Source: Macrotis lagotis (Eukaryota; Chordata; Mammalia; Peramelemorphia; Peramelidae). From it: a stretch of 64,000 nt of DNA. The position numbers were made by a program, and so were the translations under genes. Shown here piece after piece: positions 34,615 to 46,042 of the stretch (the first letter of the stretch is position 1; every line of letters starts with the position of its first letter). The stretch is taken from NCBI RefSeq assembly GCF_037893015.1, contig NC_133663.1:216820080-216884079 (forward strand), written 5' to 3'. The notes beneath the pieces are model-generated. The model made no database searches and was not told where the DNA came from. It was given only the letters and a program-made list of their open reading frames with translations.

Positions 34615-35535
34615 CATATTTTATTTTATTTTTTTAAATTATTAATTCTTCATTTTTTCCAACTATATGCAAAAGTAGTTTTTAATAATTATTTTACAAA
34701 GTTTTGAGTTTTACATTTTCTCCCTCACTCCCCTCCCCTTCCCCACACAGAAAGCAATCTAATATAGATTCTACATTTATAACTATGCCAAACAATAGAT
34801 CTATATCGATTGTGTTGTGAGAGAATAATCAAATCCACATGAAAGAAAGTAAATGTTAGAGAAGGGGAAAAAATGATGAAATACTGTAAGATACCTTTTA
34901 AAATTGAAGATAATAAGCATTAGTCCTAATTTAAACTCCAGAGTTCCTTTTCTGAATATGGTTGATATTTTCCATCATAAGTCTTTAAAATTACCTTTGA
35001 TTGTTGTACTGATAAAATGAACAAGTACATCATATTTGATAATCATCCTATGTTGTAGCTAGTGTGTGGACAGCTAGGTGACTCAGAGGACATAGCACCT
35101 GCCTCAGAGTCAAGAGGAGAGCAGTTGGAATCCAGCCTCAGACATTTACCATTTACTCTTTGTGTGACACTGGGCAAGACACAATTCTGATTGCCTCACA
35201 TCCAGGGTCATCCTGATCCATGTCTGGTCACTGGATCCAGATGGCTCTGGAGGAGAAAATGAGGCTTGTGACTTAGTACAGTCTCCCATTCATTCAGATT
35301 CAATTCATGTGCTTGTCATGCATCACCTCCCTGATGTCATGATCTTCGAGAATGAAGGAACAATATTAATATCAGTGTCTATTTCCTTCTGTTTCTGTTC
35401 ATTTCATTCAGCATTAATTCATGCAAGTCTTTTCAGGCTTATCTGAAATCCCATCCCTCTGATTTCTTATAGAACAATAAAGCTCCATCACATACATATA
35501 ACACATTTTGTTCAGCTGTTCCCCAGCGGATGGGC
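34615..35535 (-). mobile_element. L1 3' segment, antisense half of a twin-primed L1
   Basis: The plus strand shows a reversed L1 3' UTR (TTTTGAGTTTTACATTTTCTCCCTC, then ATATTTTCCATCATAAGTCTTT) split by a SINE at 35,062-35,372. After it the sequence continues TTCATTTCATTCAGCATTAATTC, GCAAGTCTTTTCAGGC, TTGTTCAGCTGTTCCCC and ends at GGATGGGCATAATT. At 35,536 it abuts L1 sequence of the opposite strand. Confidence 0.8.
35062..35372 (+). mobile_element. MAR1-related SINE with long 3' body
   Basis: The tRNA-like head (GACAGCTAGGTGACTCAGAGG, GGAATCCAGCCTCAGACAT) is followed by GGGCAAGACACAATTC and GATTGCCTCAC. A distinct body then reads GGTCATCCTGATCCATGTCTGG, TCACTGGATCCAGATGGCTC, TGGAGGAGAAAATGAGGC and ends TGATGTCATGATCTTCGAGAATGAAGGAACAA. 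This body is typical of a marsupial SINE subfamily distinct from the WSINE1-type copies. Confidence 0.78.
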
Positions 35536-36120
35536 ATAATTTTGATTACATTAACTAAAAAGTTTTTGCACAAACAAAACCACTGAAATCAAGATGAAAA
35601 GGACTGTAATAAGTTGGGGACCGATTTTTTGCAAGTAGCACTTCTGGGAAAGGAATCATTTCTAAAATTTATGGAGAACTGAGTCAAATTTGGGGGAAAA
35701 AAGTCATTCCACAATTGATAAGTGATCATAGGGTCTGAAAAGGCAATTCTCAGATGAAGACATCAAAGCTATCTATAGTTATGTGAAAATTTGTTCTAAA
35801 TCATTATTGATTAGAGAAATGCAAATTAAAATACTTCTGAGGTCCCATCTCACACCTATCAGATTAGACAATATGACTAGAAAGGAAAATGATCAATGTT
35901 GGAGGGTATTTGGGAAAACTGGAACACTAAGGCAATGTTGCTAGAGCTGTGAACTGATTCGACTTTCATGGAGCACTATTTGGAATTATGCCCAAGGGAC
36001 AATGAATATCCGTTGATCCATCAATATCATTACTGGATCTTTATCTGAAGAGATCATGAAAAAAGAAATTCCCACACATAAAAATATTCATAGCAGCTCT
36101 TTTTGTTATGGCAAAGTGCA
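35536..36120 (+). mobile_element. L1 inverted 5' segment of the twin-primed L1
   Basis: Plus-strand ORF2 sequence runs ATTACATTAACTAAAAAGTTTTTGC, TTTCTAAAATTTATGGAGAACTG, ACACCTATCAGATTAGACAATATG and TTCATAGCAGCTCTTTTTG, then breaks at GGCAAAGTGC. In L1 order, this end lies just before the start of the antisense segment at 35,535 (only about 15 bases apart). The two parts are therefore adjacent pieces of one L1 with the 5' piece flipped. Confidence 0.82.
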
Positions 36121-36125
36121 AACAC

Positions 36126-36602
36126 CTAGGTTGTTTCTGTGTTTGTTCTGGAGGAGGTCAGGCCCTCCCATAGAAAAAAAAAAGGTGGTGGGAGGAACTC
36201 AACTAGAAACATGGGGACTCCACTGAAAACACACTCTACCCAGGTCTTCCAGAACAGTTGAACTGGTTGGATAGAAGTTTGAGCTGCTGCACTAGAGGTC
36301 TCCCATCTGCCATGCACATGGCAAAGGATTCCACTGTTGTTCTCATAATAGTCCCCACTCTTGCCCTGCTGCTGTGCTGGGTCTCTGCTCTCTGCCCTGG
36401 GCACTACCACACTCCCCCCCCACCCAGGACAGACCTTGCTGTGAGATATTCCCCTCTGTTCTTCTATGAGTTCTTTGGATCCAAAATGTTGATCCAAAAT
36501 CTGTAATGAGACTTGACTCATGTTAGTTCTGAGGGAAAACCAGGAGAGCTTAAAACAGTATCTGGCTTTTCTCCAACATCTTGGCTGTAAGTTCCACTCC
36601 AC
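36126..36602 (-). mobile_element. L1 5' UTR-like block with a 158-codon open frame
   Basis: On the minus strand it begins GGAACTTACAGCCAAGATGTTGG, close to the GGCCAAGATGGTGG start of the minus-strand L1 at 60,175 and to the GAGTCAAGATGGTGG start at 50,117. It is GC-richer than its surroundings. One minus frame stays open for 158 codons (36,126-36,602, opening at a GTG; first ATG inside reads MSQVSL). I do not recognise a protein domain in it. It may be chance openness in a young or GC-rich 5' UTR. It touches the inverted L1 segment at 36,120. Confidence 0.5.
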
Positions 36603-36811
36603 ATAATATTAATTTAAATAAATCCCAATTTAGATGAACTGTTTGAAAATTAATTTAAACATTTTATTTCTCGTTTCTATGTAATGATTTAATTAGTGAA
36701 AATGTAACCAATAACTAAAACTTACTCTCAGTTCCTCTTTCTACAAGACTTAATTTTTTGGAAAATGTCTGAAATATTTCCTCAGTGTTGTATCTAACTC
36801 TGCTATCAACA
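36603..36811. other. Short unassigned stretch
   Basis: No feature recognised. Confidence 0.4.
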
Positions 36812-37262
36812 GCCAAAAAGTAACAAGTGCTTACTATGTGTTAGGCACTATGCTAAATGATTGTAATACTTAGAAAGACATAAATAATGTCTTTGCCTTA
36901 AGAAGTACACTCACTGATGGAGGAGACATTATGTAAATAACTTAACATGTATTTATATGTATGTCTATATTACACACATATAATGTGCAGATTGTATGTA
37001 TGTAATATGTAAATATGTGCATGTGTGTACACATATCCACATGCTTATGTGGATATATGTATGTGTGTGTGTGTTTATCCACATATATCCACGATATTTA
37101 TATTAAGGTAATTTGATAAACTCAGAGTGAATGTACCGGGTTGGTGGATGTGGGGAAACAAATAAAGGCAATCTGTAGAGTGGGATTTAACTTGAGTCTT
37201 GGAAAAAACCCAGGATACCAGGAGAAGGAAATGAACATTATAGTCAGAGGAGAGCATTCTAA
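36812..37262 (+). repeat. Old dispersed repeat, longest copy in window
   Basis: It begins ACAAGTGCTTACTATGTGTTAGGCACTATGCTAAATG, then CTTTGCCTTAAGAAGTAC and GGAGGAGACATTATGTAAAT. After a TG/TA-rich interior it ends with TGGGATTTAACTTGAGTCTTGG, CCAGGATACCAGGAG and GAGGAGAGCATTCT. I know this order from a common marsupial dispersed repeat of several hundred bases, but cannot name the family with confidence. Partial copies: 5860, 34,010, 37,653. Confidence 0.6.
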
Positions 37263-37652
37263 AAATTATTTTTATTCTTATTCAGGTTCATAATATTGTC
37301 CTATGATCAGATGGAGATGAAATGTGAAGAAAAGAAATCAAGTCTATTATTGAATCTGCATAAGTGCATAATTTCTGTGATTTGGGGTTGTATTGTGCTC
37401 ATTTCTGTTCAAATTTGTTGATTGTAATTCGCACAAAGTGAAGAAAATACATGTGGTTCTGGTTTTTGCCTATGTACTCACAGAGTGTAAAAGAAAGAAT
37501 TTGGATATAATAGTAACTAGGTTATAATGGCATTTGTTTTTTAAATTAGCTCATGGTGAGTGACTGATCTGTTCAGTCAATCACTGTTTCTTTGCCTTCA
37601 TCCAATAGACAAGGCACTATAACTGTAATCAAATTGATTAAGAATGTCTTCT

Positions 37653-37790
37653 AAAGAATCAATCAGTCATTAAATATTTATTAAGTATCCAAACATTAAC
37701 AAGGGAGAGAAAGACAGTCATTATCACTCTCAAGGAGCTTACAGAGTAATTGAAAAAAAAATCAAGATAAAAGACATGTTTCTGGGGACA
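37653..37790 (+). repeat. Old dispersed repeat, partial copy
   Basis: CAGTCATTAAATATTTATTAAGTATCC, then AGACAGTCATTATCACTCTCAAGGAGCTTACAGAG matches the start of the repeat at 36,812. Confidence 0.6.
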
Positions 37791-38393
37791 TCATAGAGAA
37801 ATATGAAGGGATCCAGTTTGGTAAGGAAATAAAGAAATAACTGGTCTGGATACTCCCATTAAGGGGAGAATTGGAAGGAATCCTTTACTTAATCTTTCAA
37901 GCATAAGGAGTCCTGGGCAGAGGTAACCAATGATTAAAAACTGTAACCATTTTTTTGACACTTTCTTTACAATAAACAGTAAATCATAATCTTTAAAAGA
38001 AGTATATGGGCCACTTTAATGTTTGAAAGAGGCAAAATTTCATATCTCATTTTATTTTTTAATGAACAATACTTTTATTTACTGAAAGTCATTCAATTGC
38101 AACCTCTACTCATATTTTCTGTAATTCTAGCTTTGAAAAAAGCTTTTTAGATGAGTTTTTCCCTATAATTTATTAAGACTGCAAAACATGCATAATTAAG
38201 AATTTTAAATTGGTGCTAAAAATTTTAGGGTGTATTATCTTTTCTGGTATGAGAGAAAATCAGTTATAATTGATACTAATTTTCAGTTATTTGACCCAAA
38301 TCCCCTCATTTACCCAACAGGATACTTATTCTATAAATTTAACCTGAGAAGTTGAAGTTAATTTTTTAGTTAATTTTATGTCTTTTGAGAGTT
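37791..38393. other. Stretch without recognised gene
   Basis: Possibly includes further decayed parts of the repeat before it (AAGGGATCCAGTTTGG; GGAGTCCTGGGCAGAGG). No gene seen. Confidence 0.4.
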
Positions 38394-38407
38394 TGAAGGC
38401 AATTTTT

Positions 38408-38559
38408 TTTAGGTTGTTTTCTTGCAAAGCAAATGGGGTTAATTGGCTTGCCCAAGGCCACACAACTAGGTAATTATTAAGTGTTGGAGACTAGATTTGA
38501 ACCCAGGTACTCCTGACTAGAGGGCTGGTGTTTTATCCACTGCGCCACCTAGCCGCCCC
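38408..38559 (-). mobile_element. WSINE1-type SINE, antisense
   Basis: The plus strand runs TTAGGTTGTTTTCTTGCAAAG, AAATGGGGTTAATTGGCTTGC, AACTAGGTAATTATTAAGTG, TTTGAACCCAGGTACTCC, CACTGCGCCACCTAGCCGCC. Target duplications TGAAGGCAATTTTT (38,394-38,407) and TGAAGGAAATTTTT (38,560-38,573) differ at one base. Confidence 0.93.
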
Positions 38560-38573
38560 TGAAGGAAATTTTT

Positions 38574-41427
38574 AAACAACTTTTTGACCTTTGTTTATTA
38601 GTTTGTTACCAATAATGAGTTGGTTGAGTGAGTTTGTAAAATATATAATGTAGGCACGTGAAATTGGGGCATAAGTGATTATTAGCCTATGGATAGCTCA
38701 ATCTTGTGAGCCCAGGTCAAGGATATTCATTTTAAAAGTAAAGCATTTTGCTAAGGTTAAAACAAGTAAAATAGAGAGATAAACTTAAAAAATTCCTAAA
38801 AGATTACAATATAATTCCTCCTGATTCCACAGCATGATCAGAGGAATAAAAACCACAGTCTGAAGATTCATGTTTAGTGTCACTTGGCTAAATGAAAGTA
38901 TAAATAATGAATAAAATCACTCAAGTAGCTGAGTGTAGCACTCTGCCTCTTTCAGTTGTGTCAGTCACATTATTACTTGATCAACTCTCATCAAGCTTTT
39001 CTTGTCAATGCTTTTTTCCTCCTTGTGCTACTATGATTATTTTATCTAAATGATTCCGTCTCTCTTATTTCTGCAGTTTAACATTTACTTTTCACCAAGC
39101 AGAACCTTGCCTATAATTGATCTGAATCATAGATATTCAAATATAGGAATTGTATTTCTGGGATCATCTCTGAGCCTAATCTTTTCTGGATCCACTTCAT
39201 GGAAAACACTATATCGTATTGCCCAATTACCCATCTCTATGTTTCTCTGATACCCAAAGAAATGAGGGTAAATCCTTTAGGACGTTTGATGGTTAGGGTT
39301 TTAAGGATTTGTACAAAGACTTACTAAAGGTGACTTATAGAAGCAACACTAGACTTTATAAGATTACAGATATTTTACAGAATTCATATTTTTTGGAAGT
39401 ACCTAAAATCATCCTGTGTTTTAAACATAGATTATATTTTGATACTATATTTTCCTCTTTTCTGTTTAGTTCTTCAGTGATGTCAGGATAATCTGACTAA
39501 GTGTGTTTTTCCTCTATCATTTCTATGTTATGATGTTAGAATATGTTTAATTTTTCATTTTTGATAGACTATGCAAAGGAGTTTATTTCCTCAAAATAAT
39601 ATTTGCCTTGATTCCTATTTTATCCACAGGGCAGAGACAGAGAATGTATGATGATTTACCGAGATATAGTCTCTTTGTTTTAGTGATATACACTTAGCAA
39701 TAAAATATCCACAGGAAATGTTAATACTTTGTTTTATACATTTTTCAAAATCAATATTTTGTTTAAAAAAGGGCAGGTTGGGACTTTTTAATATTGTATT
39801 TCCTTTTTTTATCCACATATTAAAAAAAAGCAAATGAGGAGTACCTAATGTTCAGACTATTATATCAGATGGACACAAAGACCAGAAATCTAGTCTTTCA
39901 GTCTCTGTACTAGAAAACTGCTAAAACATATGAACTGTACCTGGAATTAAATATGAAGAGAAAAGTTGATTTCTTATAATGAATCCCAAACTTATTCCTT
40001 AAACAAAGACCAATTTTAAAATACATTTTATCTTATAATATGGTCTTAAGACAATTAAGTCAATAAATGACATATAAAAGTTTGAAAAAATGCATGAAAA
40101 AATTAAATAAGCTTTAATATATTATCTGTATATCAGTGTACAAATGGGTGCTGAAGAAGGTTTAAAGATAACATCTATGAAAACTAAAATAATAAATGAG
40201 GAATTTGGTAATGAAGTATGAAAACTGGCATTGACTACTCTTATGTTTCATAGATTATGTCACAGGCTCTCTTGAAAAAGTTACATAATATTGAAAAAAC
40301 TTCATAAGAGATTTGATATAAGAAAATGCCCAAGAGGTATGCAGAATGAAAATAAAATTGAGTTTAAATCTTAACTCATATAGGGAGTATTCTGTTCAAA
40401 TGAATCATAGGTTTGAATTATCAAAATTTAATATACATACTTGTAGAGATGGTATGATATCATGGTATTTATTGTGTAATTGGAAAGTTCATATCCAACC
40501 TCAGACATTACTCATAGCATGATGCTGGAAAAATCAGTTGATTTTTCCTCTCATCATCTGTAAAATTAGTTGAGTAATAGATTATCATTGACATGCTTTC
40601 CCTGCACTAAATTATAAACCATTTGGGTCAAAAGAAAGATTATCTAATTTCTTAGTGAAAATTAAGTCTGATATATTATTAAAATAATATTAGTCTATTA
40701 AAACTGGGGAAATGGCTAGAAGCCCTTGGAATATTTATGTATATGCAAGATGTGCAAATAATATTTTATATTTTATTTAGATCCTCCATGCCTGTTGAAG
40801 TATTTCTATACTATAGTGTGACAAAGGAAATTAACTTGCCTTTTAAAATCATCACCCATGGGGTACATATTCATGTGTTTCCAAATAAGTTTTAATTTAG
40901 TTGAAAATATTCTGGCAAAATTACAGCAACCTTTCAGGCTATGATAAAATTACTTTGATACATGTTGGAAATTAAATGCTCATCCACATAATAGTAAAAA
41001 ATATCTCAGTTCACATTGACAGGTTTCAGTTAGAAAAACTATTTTAATAAAATATGATATACTAAACATTGTGCCCTTAAGCACCCTTTTTGTTCAGGAA
41101 ATGGACGCATAATCAAATAAATTTAATCTACATAATTTGGTTCCCAAATCCCGAAACATAAAAGCAGGTATTTATACTTTGTATGTTCAAAAATCATTGT
41201 GTATGTATTTTTCAGCATTGGTTAACCTATTAGGTTTAAGATATAAGTAATGGAATATAAAAATGTCTGTTACTTCCCCCAGTACCATATAAGATATTTT
41301 GGCAACAAATGGCAGTCTAAATCTCAGTTCCATAAAAATACATTGGTGTTCTAAGCTGAATCTACAGAGAGCTGGAACATAAAACCAGGTATAGTAGTTA
41401 AAGTGCTAAGTTTAAAAAGCTAGATTT
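38574..41427. other. Stretch without recognised gene
   Basis: About 2.9 kb of AT-rich sequence. About 40,440-40,620 shows a faint MIR/MAR1-like order (TCCAACCTCAGACATTACTC, CTCATCATCTGTAAAATTAG). Open frames of 60-72 codons (39,050, 39,309, 39,615) have no domains. No gene is supported. Confidence 0.45.
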
Positions 41428-41440
41428 AAATCTTGTTTCC

Positions 41441-41584
41441 TAGGGGTGGCTAAGGGGCGCAGTAGACAGAGTTAGGAGGACCTGAGTTCAAATCCTGTCT
41501 CAGACATTTAATAATTACCTAGCTGTGTGGCCTTGGGCAAGCCACTTAACCCCATTGCCTTGTAAAAACTAAAGGAAAAAAGAC
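41441..41584 (+). mobile_element. WSINE1-type SINE
   Basis: AGGGGTGGCTAAGGGGCGCAG, a shortened head, GAGTTCAAATCCTGTCTCAG, AATAATTACCTAGCTGTGTG, GGCAAGCCACTTAACCCC, short A-rich tail. Target duplications AAATCTTGTTTCC at 41,428-41,440 and 41,585-41,597 match perfectly. Confidence 0.93.
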
Positions 41585-41838
41585 AAATCTTGTTTCCAAT
41601 ATTTGTTAAGGTTGTTACTTTTGGGTTAATAATATAATATCTCGGTGGCTTGAGTGTTTCAGTTGTAAAACAAGAATAATAATAATAAAATTAATAGCAG
41701 TAGTTACCACATGGGATGGTGGTGATTCTCAAATAAATCACTATATTTTTGAATGTTTTATATTTTTAAAGAACTATATAAAATTAGCTCTTATGAATGT
41801 CAGATAGAATATAAGTTATTTTTTGTTGCTGTTGTTGG

Positions 41839-41981
41839 TTGTTTTTGCAAGGCAATGGGGCTAAGTGACCTGAGCAAGGTCACTCAGCTAGATAATTATT
41901 AAGTGTCTGAGGCCACATTTGAACTCAGGTACTCCTGACTCCAGGTCCAGTGATCTATTTACTGTGTCACCTAGCCACCCC
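41839..41981 (-). mobile_element. WSINE1-type SINE, antisense
   Basis: The plus strand reads TTGTTTTTGCAAGGCAATGGGG, CTAAGTGACCTGAGCAAGGTC, AGCTAGATAATTATTAAGTG, TTTGAACTCAGGTACTCC and TGTCACCTAGCCACCCC. Confidence 0.9.
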
Positions 41982-42043
41982 TGGACTGCAAGTTTTTGTA
42001 TGAAAGAATTTTCATTTATGCATACATGCATACACACACTCAC

Positions 42044-42044
42044 A

Positions 42045-42134
<90 letters not shown>
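42044..42134. repeat. Compound (TG)n(TA)n microsatellite
   Basis: About 20 TG units followed by about 20 TA units. Long open frames on both strands across it (41,888-42,452) are by-products of the repeat and the flanking SINEs. Confidence 0.96.
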
Positions 42135-42137
<3 letters not shown>

Positions 42138-42270
42138 TTTTTTGTTAATTCATTCAATCATGAACCCAAGGCCATGTTCTTGGTTTCCATGAAACTATTT
42201 GTATATCTCGACCTCCCTCATTCCTTTTACCTTTGGCATTCAATCTTTATTTTTGTTTGCTTTTGTTTGT

Positions 42271-42393
42271 TTTTTTACTTTTGCAAGGCAATGGGGTCAA
42301 GTGACTTGCCCAAGTTCACATTGCTAAGCAGTATTAAGTATCTGAGGCTGGATTTGAACTCAAGTCCTGCTTACTCAACTGCACCGCCTTGCC
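42271..42393 (-). mobile_element. WSINE1-type SINE, antisense, diverged
   Basis: The plus strand has TTTTGCAAGGCAATGGGGTC, AAGTGACTTGCCCAAG, CAGTATTAAGTATCTGAGGC, TTTGAACTCAAGTCC and ACTGCACCGCCTTGCC, with parts of the head deleted. Confidence 0.85.
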
Positions 42394-42893
42394 TTCAAAC
42401 TTTCCCAATATCAGGACCTTTTTCTAATGAATTCTATTTTCTTGTTTTATGACCAATTCAACTTTAGACTCAGAATTTCACCCTCCAGTGAATAACATGA
42501 ATTAATTTCTTGAAATATTGATTGATCTCATCTCCTTGCAATCCAAAGGACTCTCAAAAGTTTTCTCTAATACTACAATTTGAAAGTACAAATTCTGTGG
42601 CACTCAGTTATCCTTAGAGTCCTGCTCTCATAGTCTTACTTTGCCAGTGGAAGAAGCATAGATTTGACTTCAGGGACCTATGTCAGGAAAGTGATATTCC
42701 TTCTTATTAGGTTGCAGTGGTTTTCCTTTAAAAAAGCAAGCATTTTTTTGATGGTTGCAATCACCATCTGAGCCCCAAAATTAAAAAAAAAATACTCATA
42801 ATGTCTTAGTTGTTCTTATTGTTATTTTTGGTGCTAATTTTCAGGTCTTACACTCTTTCCAATTTCAACCTCATCACACATACATATGAGTAT

Positions 42894-42932
<39 letters not shown>

Positions 42933-44416
42933 ATATATATAATATATATGCTATCAGGTGCACACAGAAAAATAAACAGATGTTAGATAGATATATCATA
43001 CCTACAAGCTAAAATATTTGTATATATGATTATGCATATGTAAATATGTTTACATGATATATACCATCTTTGCAATAGATATCTCTATATTTATTCCTAT
43101 TCAAGAAAGATATTTTTCTAATTAACTATTATAGGTGATTTCTACTATCACTGACTAAATTCCCAAGCTAGTGTTTTCTCCCCAATAATAATTAAAAATA
43201 AAATTTAAAATTAAATTTAAAAAAATTATAAAGTCAGTCATATATAGCTTTTAGAAAGGAATATTTCCTATTGTGCTACAGAAAAGGACAGTTGATACAA
43301 AGGATTTCCCCAAGTATCTGTGATAAAATTCAGTGACTTATGTATGATTCAAAATCTGTTATTAGTTAAAAATGGCCAAGTAGCAGGATCATAGCAGCCA
43401 ATAACAAGACAAAGGGACAACCATTCCAAGGTATTAAAGGGAAAATTCTTTAAGTAAATAATTCTAACCAACTCAAACATTTTTTCACAGTCTAACAAAA
43501 TGAAAATATCACAGATTTAGAACTGTGAACATTCTCAGAGATCATCTATCTTTAAGCAGTTTGGGGTTATGGGGAAATTATTATAAACCTCTGTGATGAA
43601 TCAGAGGAAAAATGCAATGAATATAAAAAATATCTGTTAGAAACCACTGTTAATTACCAAATTTGCAAGTCAACTGAATTTTAAGTCATTTCATGCATAA
43701 AGTATAGATATTCTTATAAAATTTTAAATGGTATTTGCTAATCATTTTACTAAATAGTATATATAATCTTCTGAAAAACATGAGAAAAAGGGTCCTGCTT
43801 CCTTCTTCATAGTATCTCATTAAATATCTCATATAATCATCCTTATTCTCATCATCTTAACTCTTTATGTTAAAATTTGAAGACATTTAAATCATGCTTA
43901 GTGTTTATATTTTCAATCTTTTTTTTCTAGCTTTTTGAAAAATTTAAATTTCTACAAAAGTTATTATCTTCTACTTGATTCAGGAAACAATAATCCTTCA
44001 TACACATTTAGATAGTTGTGTGATAATATTTACAATATTTAAGTAATTACTTTCAATTTTTTAGATTTTCATGTAAAGGTCAAAACCTATTAGGTGGTGA
44101 TGAGAAATCATATGTTTGTAATATTTTAAAAAGAATATCTTAACATTTTTTCTTAGATTGAACTCAAGTCAGTATGAGATTTAAAGACTGTTAAAAACAA
44201 TATGTAATTTAGCACTTCACGATAAATCTGTTCATTTATTAATCTATAGAAATTTATTCTAATCACAAAAATTGAGTCAGCATATACTGTTATTTCCTAA
44301 CCCCTAGGACCTTCTGAAAATGAAATATTGTCATCAGGAAGCATCATGATCATTGATATTAAGCTCTATTCAGAAATAAACAAAAAGGAAACATTTTATA
44401 TCCTTAGGGAAAACTA
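42394..44416. other. Stretch without recognised gene
   Basis: AT-rich; contains the (TA)n run at 42,895-42,950. No gene, and no repeat family that I can name. Confidence 0.45.
42895..42950. repeat. (TA)n microsatellite
   Basis: TA run with minor interruptions at the right side. Confidence 0.92.
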
Positions 44417-44417
44417 C

Positions 44418-44475
<58 letters not shown>
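44417..44475. repeat. (TA)n microsatellite
   Basis: About 28 TA units. Confidence 0.95.
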
Positions 44476-44477
<2 letters not shown>

Positions 44478-45699
44478 GTTCGCATGTAATACTAACTACC
44501 ATGTTCTTCACTTCCTTGAATCCATCCCTGTGTCAGGATTCTATAACACCCTTCCCAAGGCTTGAAACTATCTTGTCTACAAATGATTCTAAAAACCACT
44601 GATGATGTCTCCATAACATAGGAGGTTTCTCCTGAACACTAGTTCTATTTAGTCACTTGCTAAATTGACTTAGCTTTTATAAAGGGTTATTTACTTAAAA
44701 AGAGATAATTATAACTTTACAATTTTACTCACCAATTATATGGGTTCATTACCTCCTTCCCTCCTCTTGTTTTTATACTTCTCTTCAGAGTGAAAGAAGA
44801 TTAAGTTTATAGTTTAACCTTGTTGATAGACAGCCTTGTCCCAGTTTCAAATACAAATCCCCTTCAGATTAAGTCCCAGGAAGTCTTGCTTTTCCCAGTT
44901 TTTTGCAACAGGCTGACTGGCTCCACCAATTTGCCATAGCGTGAACTCTGAGGTTGCCAGGGATCAATCACTAGGGTCATGAAACTCAAAAGTGCAAATT
45001 AAACAGAAGAGAAAATCAAATGCTTCATGTCTCTTTTATCAGCCAAAGTTAAAGAGGGGAAGACAGTTCAAGAAGCCTAGATATAGGAGAACTATGATTT
45101 TCAACTCAGGATACAGCAAAAAGAACAATAGAGGGAAAGACCACAAACCAGAAAGAATGTCAGAAAAAAAGGTACCATCTCATTCTAAGCTAAGTTTTAA
45201 AGAAAAGGCAGGTTTACATTATGCAGACAATTAAAGAAGGCAACTCCTCACTCCCAGAAATAGAAGATAAAAGAGGATTCATTTAACTATAGAAGATCTT
45301 GGAAATCCCAGGAAAGAGTCCCCTCAGGAAGCTTCTATGATAGGTAGAACTGGGTAAGCTCCAAATGCCCCAAAACAAGTATAAAGATTTTTCTATAGAT
45401 CTCCTCCCTATTCTATATTATGAGATAAGGAATTTGTCCATTACCAGTTTTGAAATGCTGCCCTTTAAAAGTTTTCACATATATGATAGGAAATTGCTTG
45501 CAAGAAGCTTTCTCTTTAGAACATAAAAATACTTTCTCCTGCATTCTGATGATTTAAAAAATCAAAATCACAGGACACTGGTTTTATTATTCATGGCCAC
45601 CAAAAATATATGTGTACATATATGTATAAAAATAATACACAAAATCAATATATAAAAAATCTCACAAATTCTTAATAGATATTAAGGGTTTTAACTTGA
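44476..45699. other. Stretch without recognised gene
   Basis: The 80-codon plus frame at 44,992-45,234 is very lysine and arginine-rich because the DNA is purine-rich. It has no recognisable domain, so I do not call a gene. Nothing else can be named. Confidence 0.45.
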
Positions 45700-46042
45700 T
45701 TGGCAGTTTGTGTTATTATTTTCTATGGTCAGAATCTTCTTTTTTCTGTTGTTTAATCATTTACTCAGCCCAAGACAAATTTACAAAACTGCCCAGGTTT
45801 GGGGATCTTTTTGGGACACTTCACTGGGACATTTATTCCTCCAAGGTCTTATGCTCTCTTGCCTGTGATTTGTTATGTAGATGATCGCAGGTGCTCCCCT
45901 CTGCCCTGGAGCTGTGAGAAGGATATCTACTATTTTAGTATGGAAAGGCAAACTGCAACCTGGATGTGATTGTGGGCAAATAACAAAGTCCTATTCCAGG
46001 GAGAGCAGAGAGATTTCTGCAGTCACCTCTGACCTTCTCACC
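45700..46042 (-). mobile_element. Inverted 5' region of HAL1-like element, copy 1
   Basis: On the plus strand, CCAAGGTCTTATGCTCTCTTGC, GCTCCCCTCTGCCCTGGAGC and TGTGGGCAAATAACAAAGTCC match, in reverse complement, positions about 50,480-50,790 of the second copy. The same segment is absent from its expected place inside copy 1 (near 46,385). It therefore appears to have been removed from the body and placed upstream in reverse. Confidence 0.75.

Noticed and set aside
41888-42452. Long open frames on both strands (89 and 177 codons)
   Set aside because: They read through a TG/TA microsatellite and SINE sequence; the peptides are runs of Y-I and C-V or T-H.
44992-45234. 80-codon lysine/arginine-rich frame resembling a nuclear basic protein
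   Set aside because: The composition follows from purine-rich DNA; no specific motif is recognisable.
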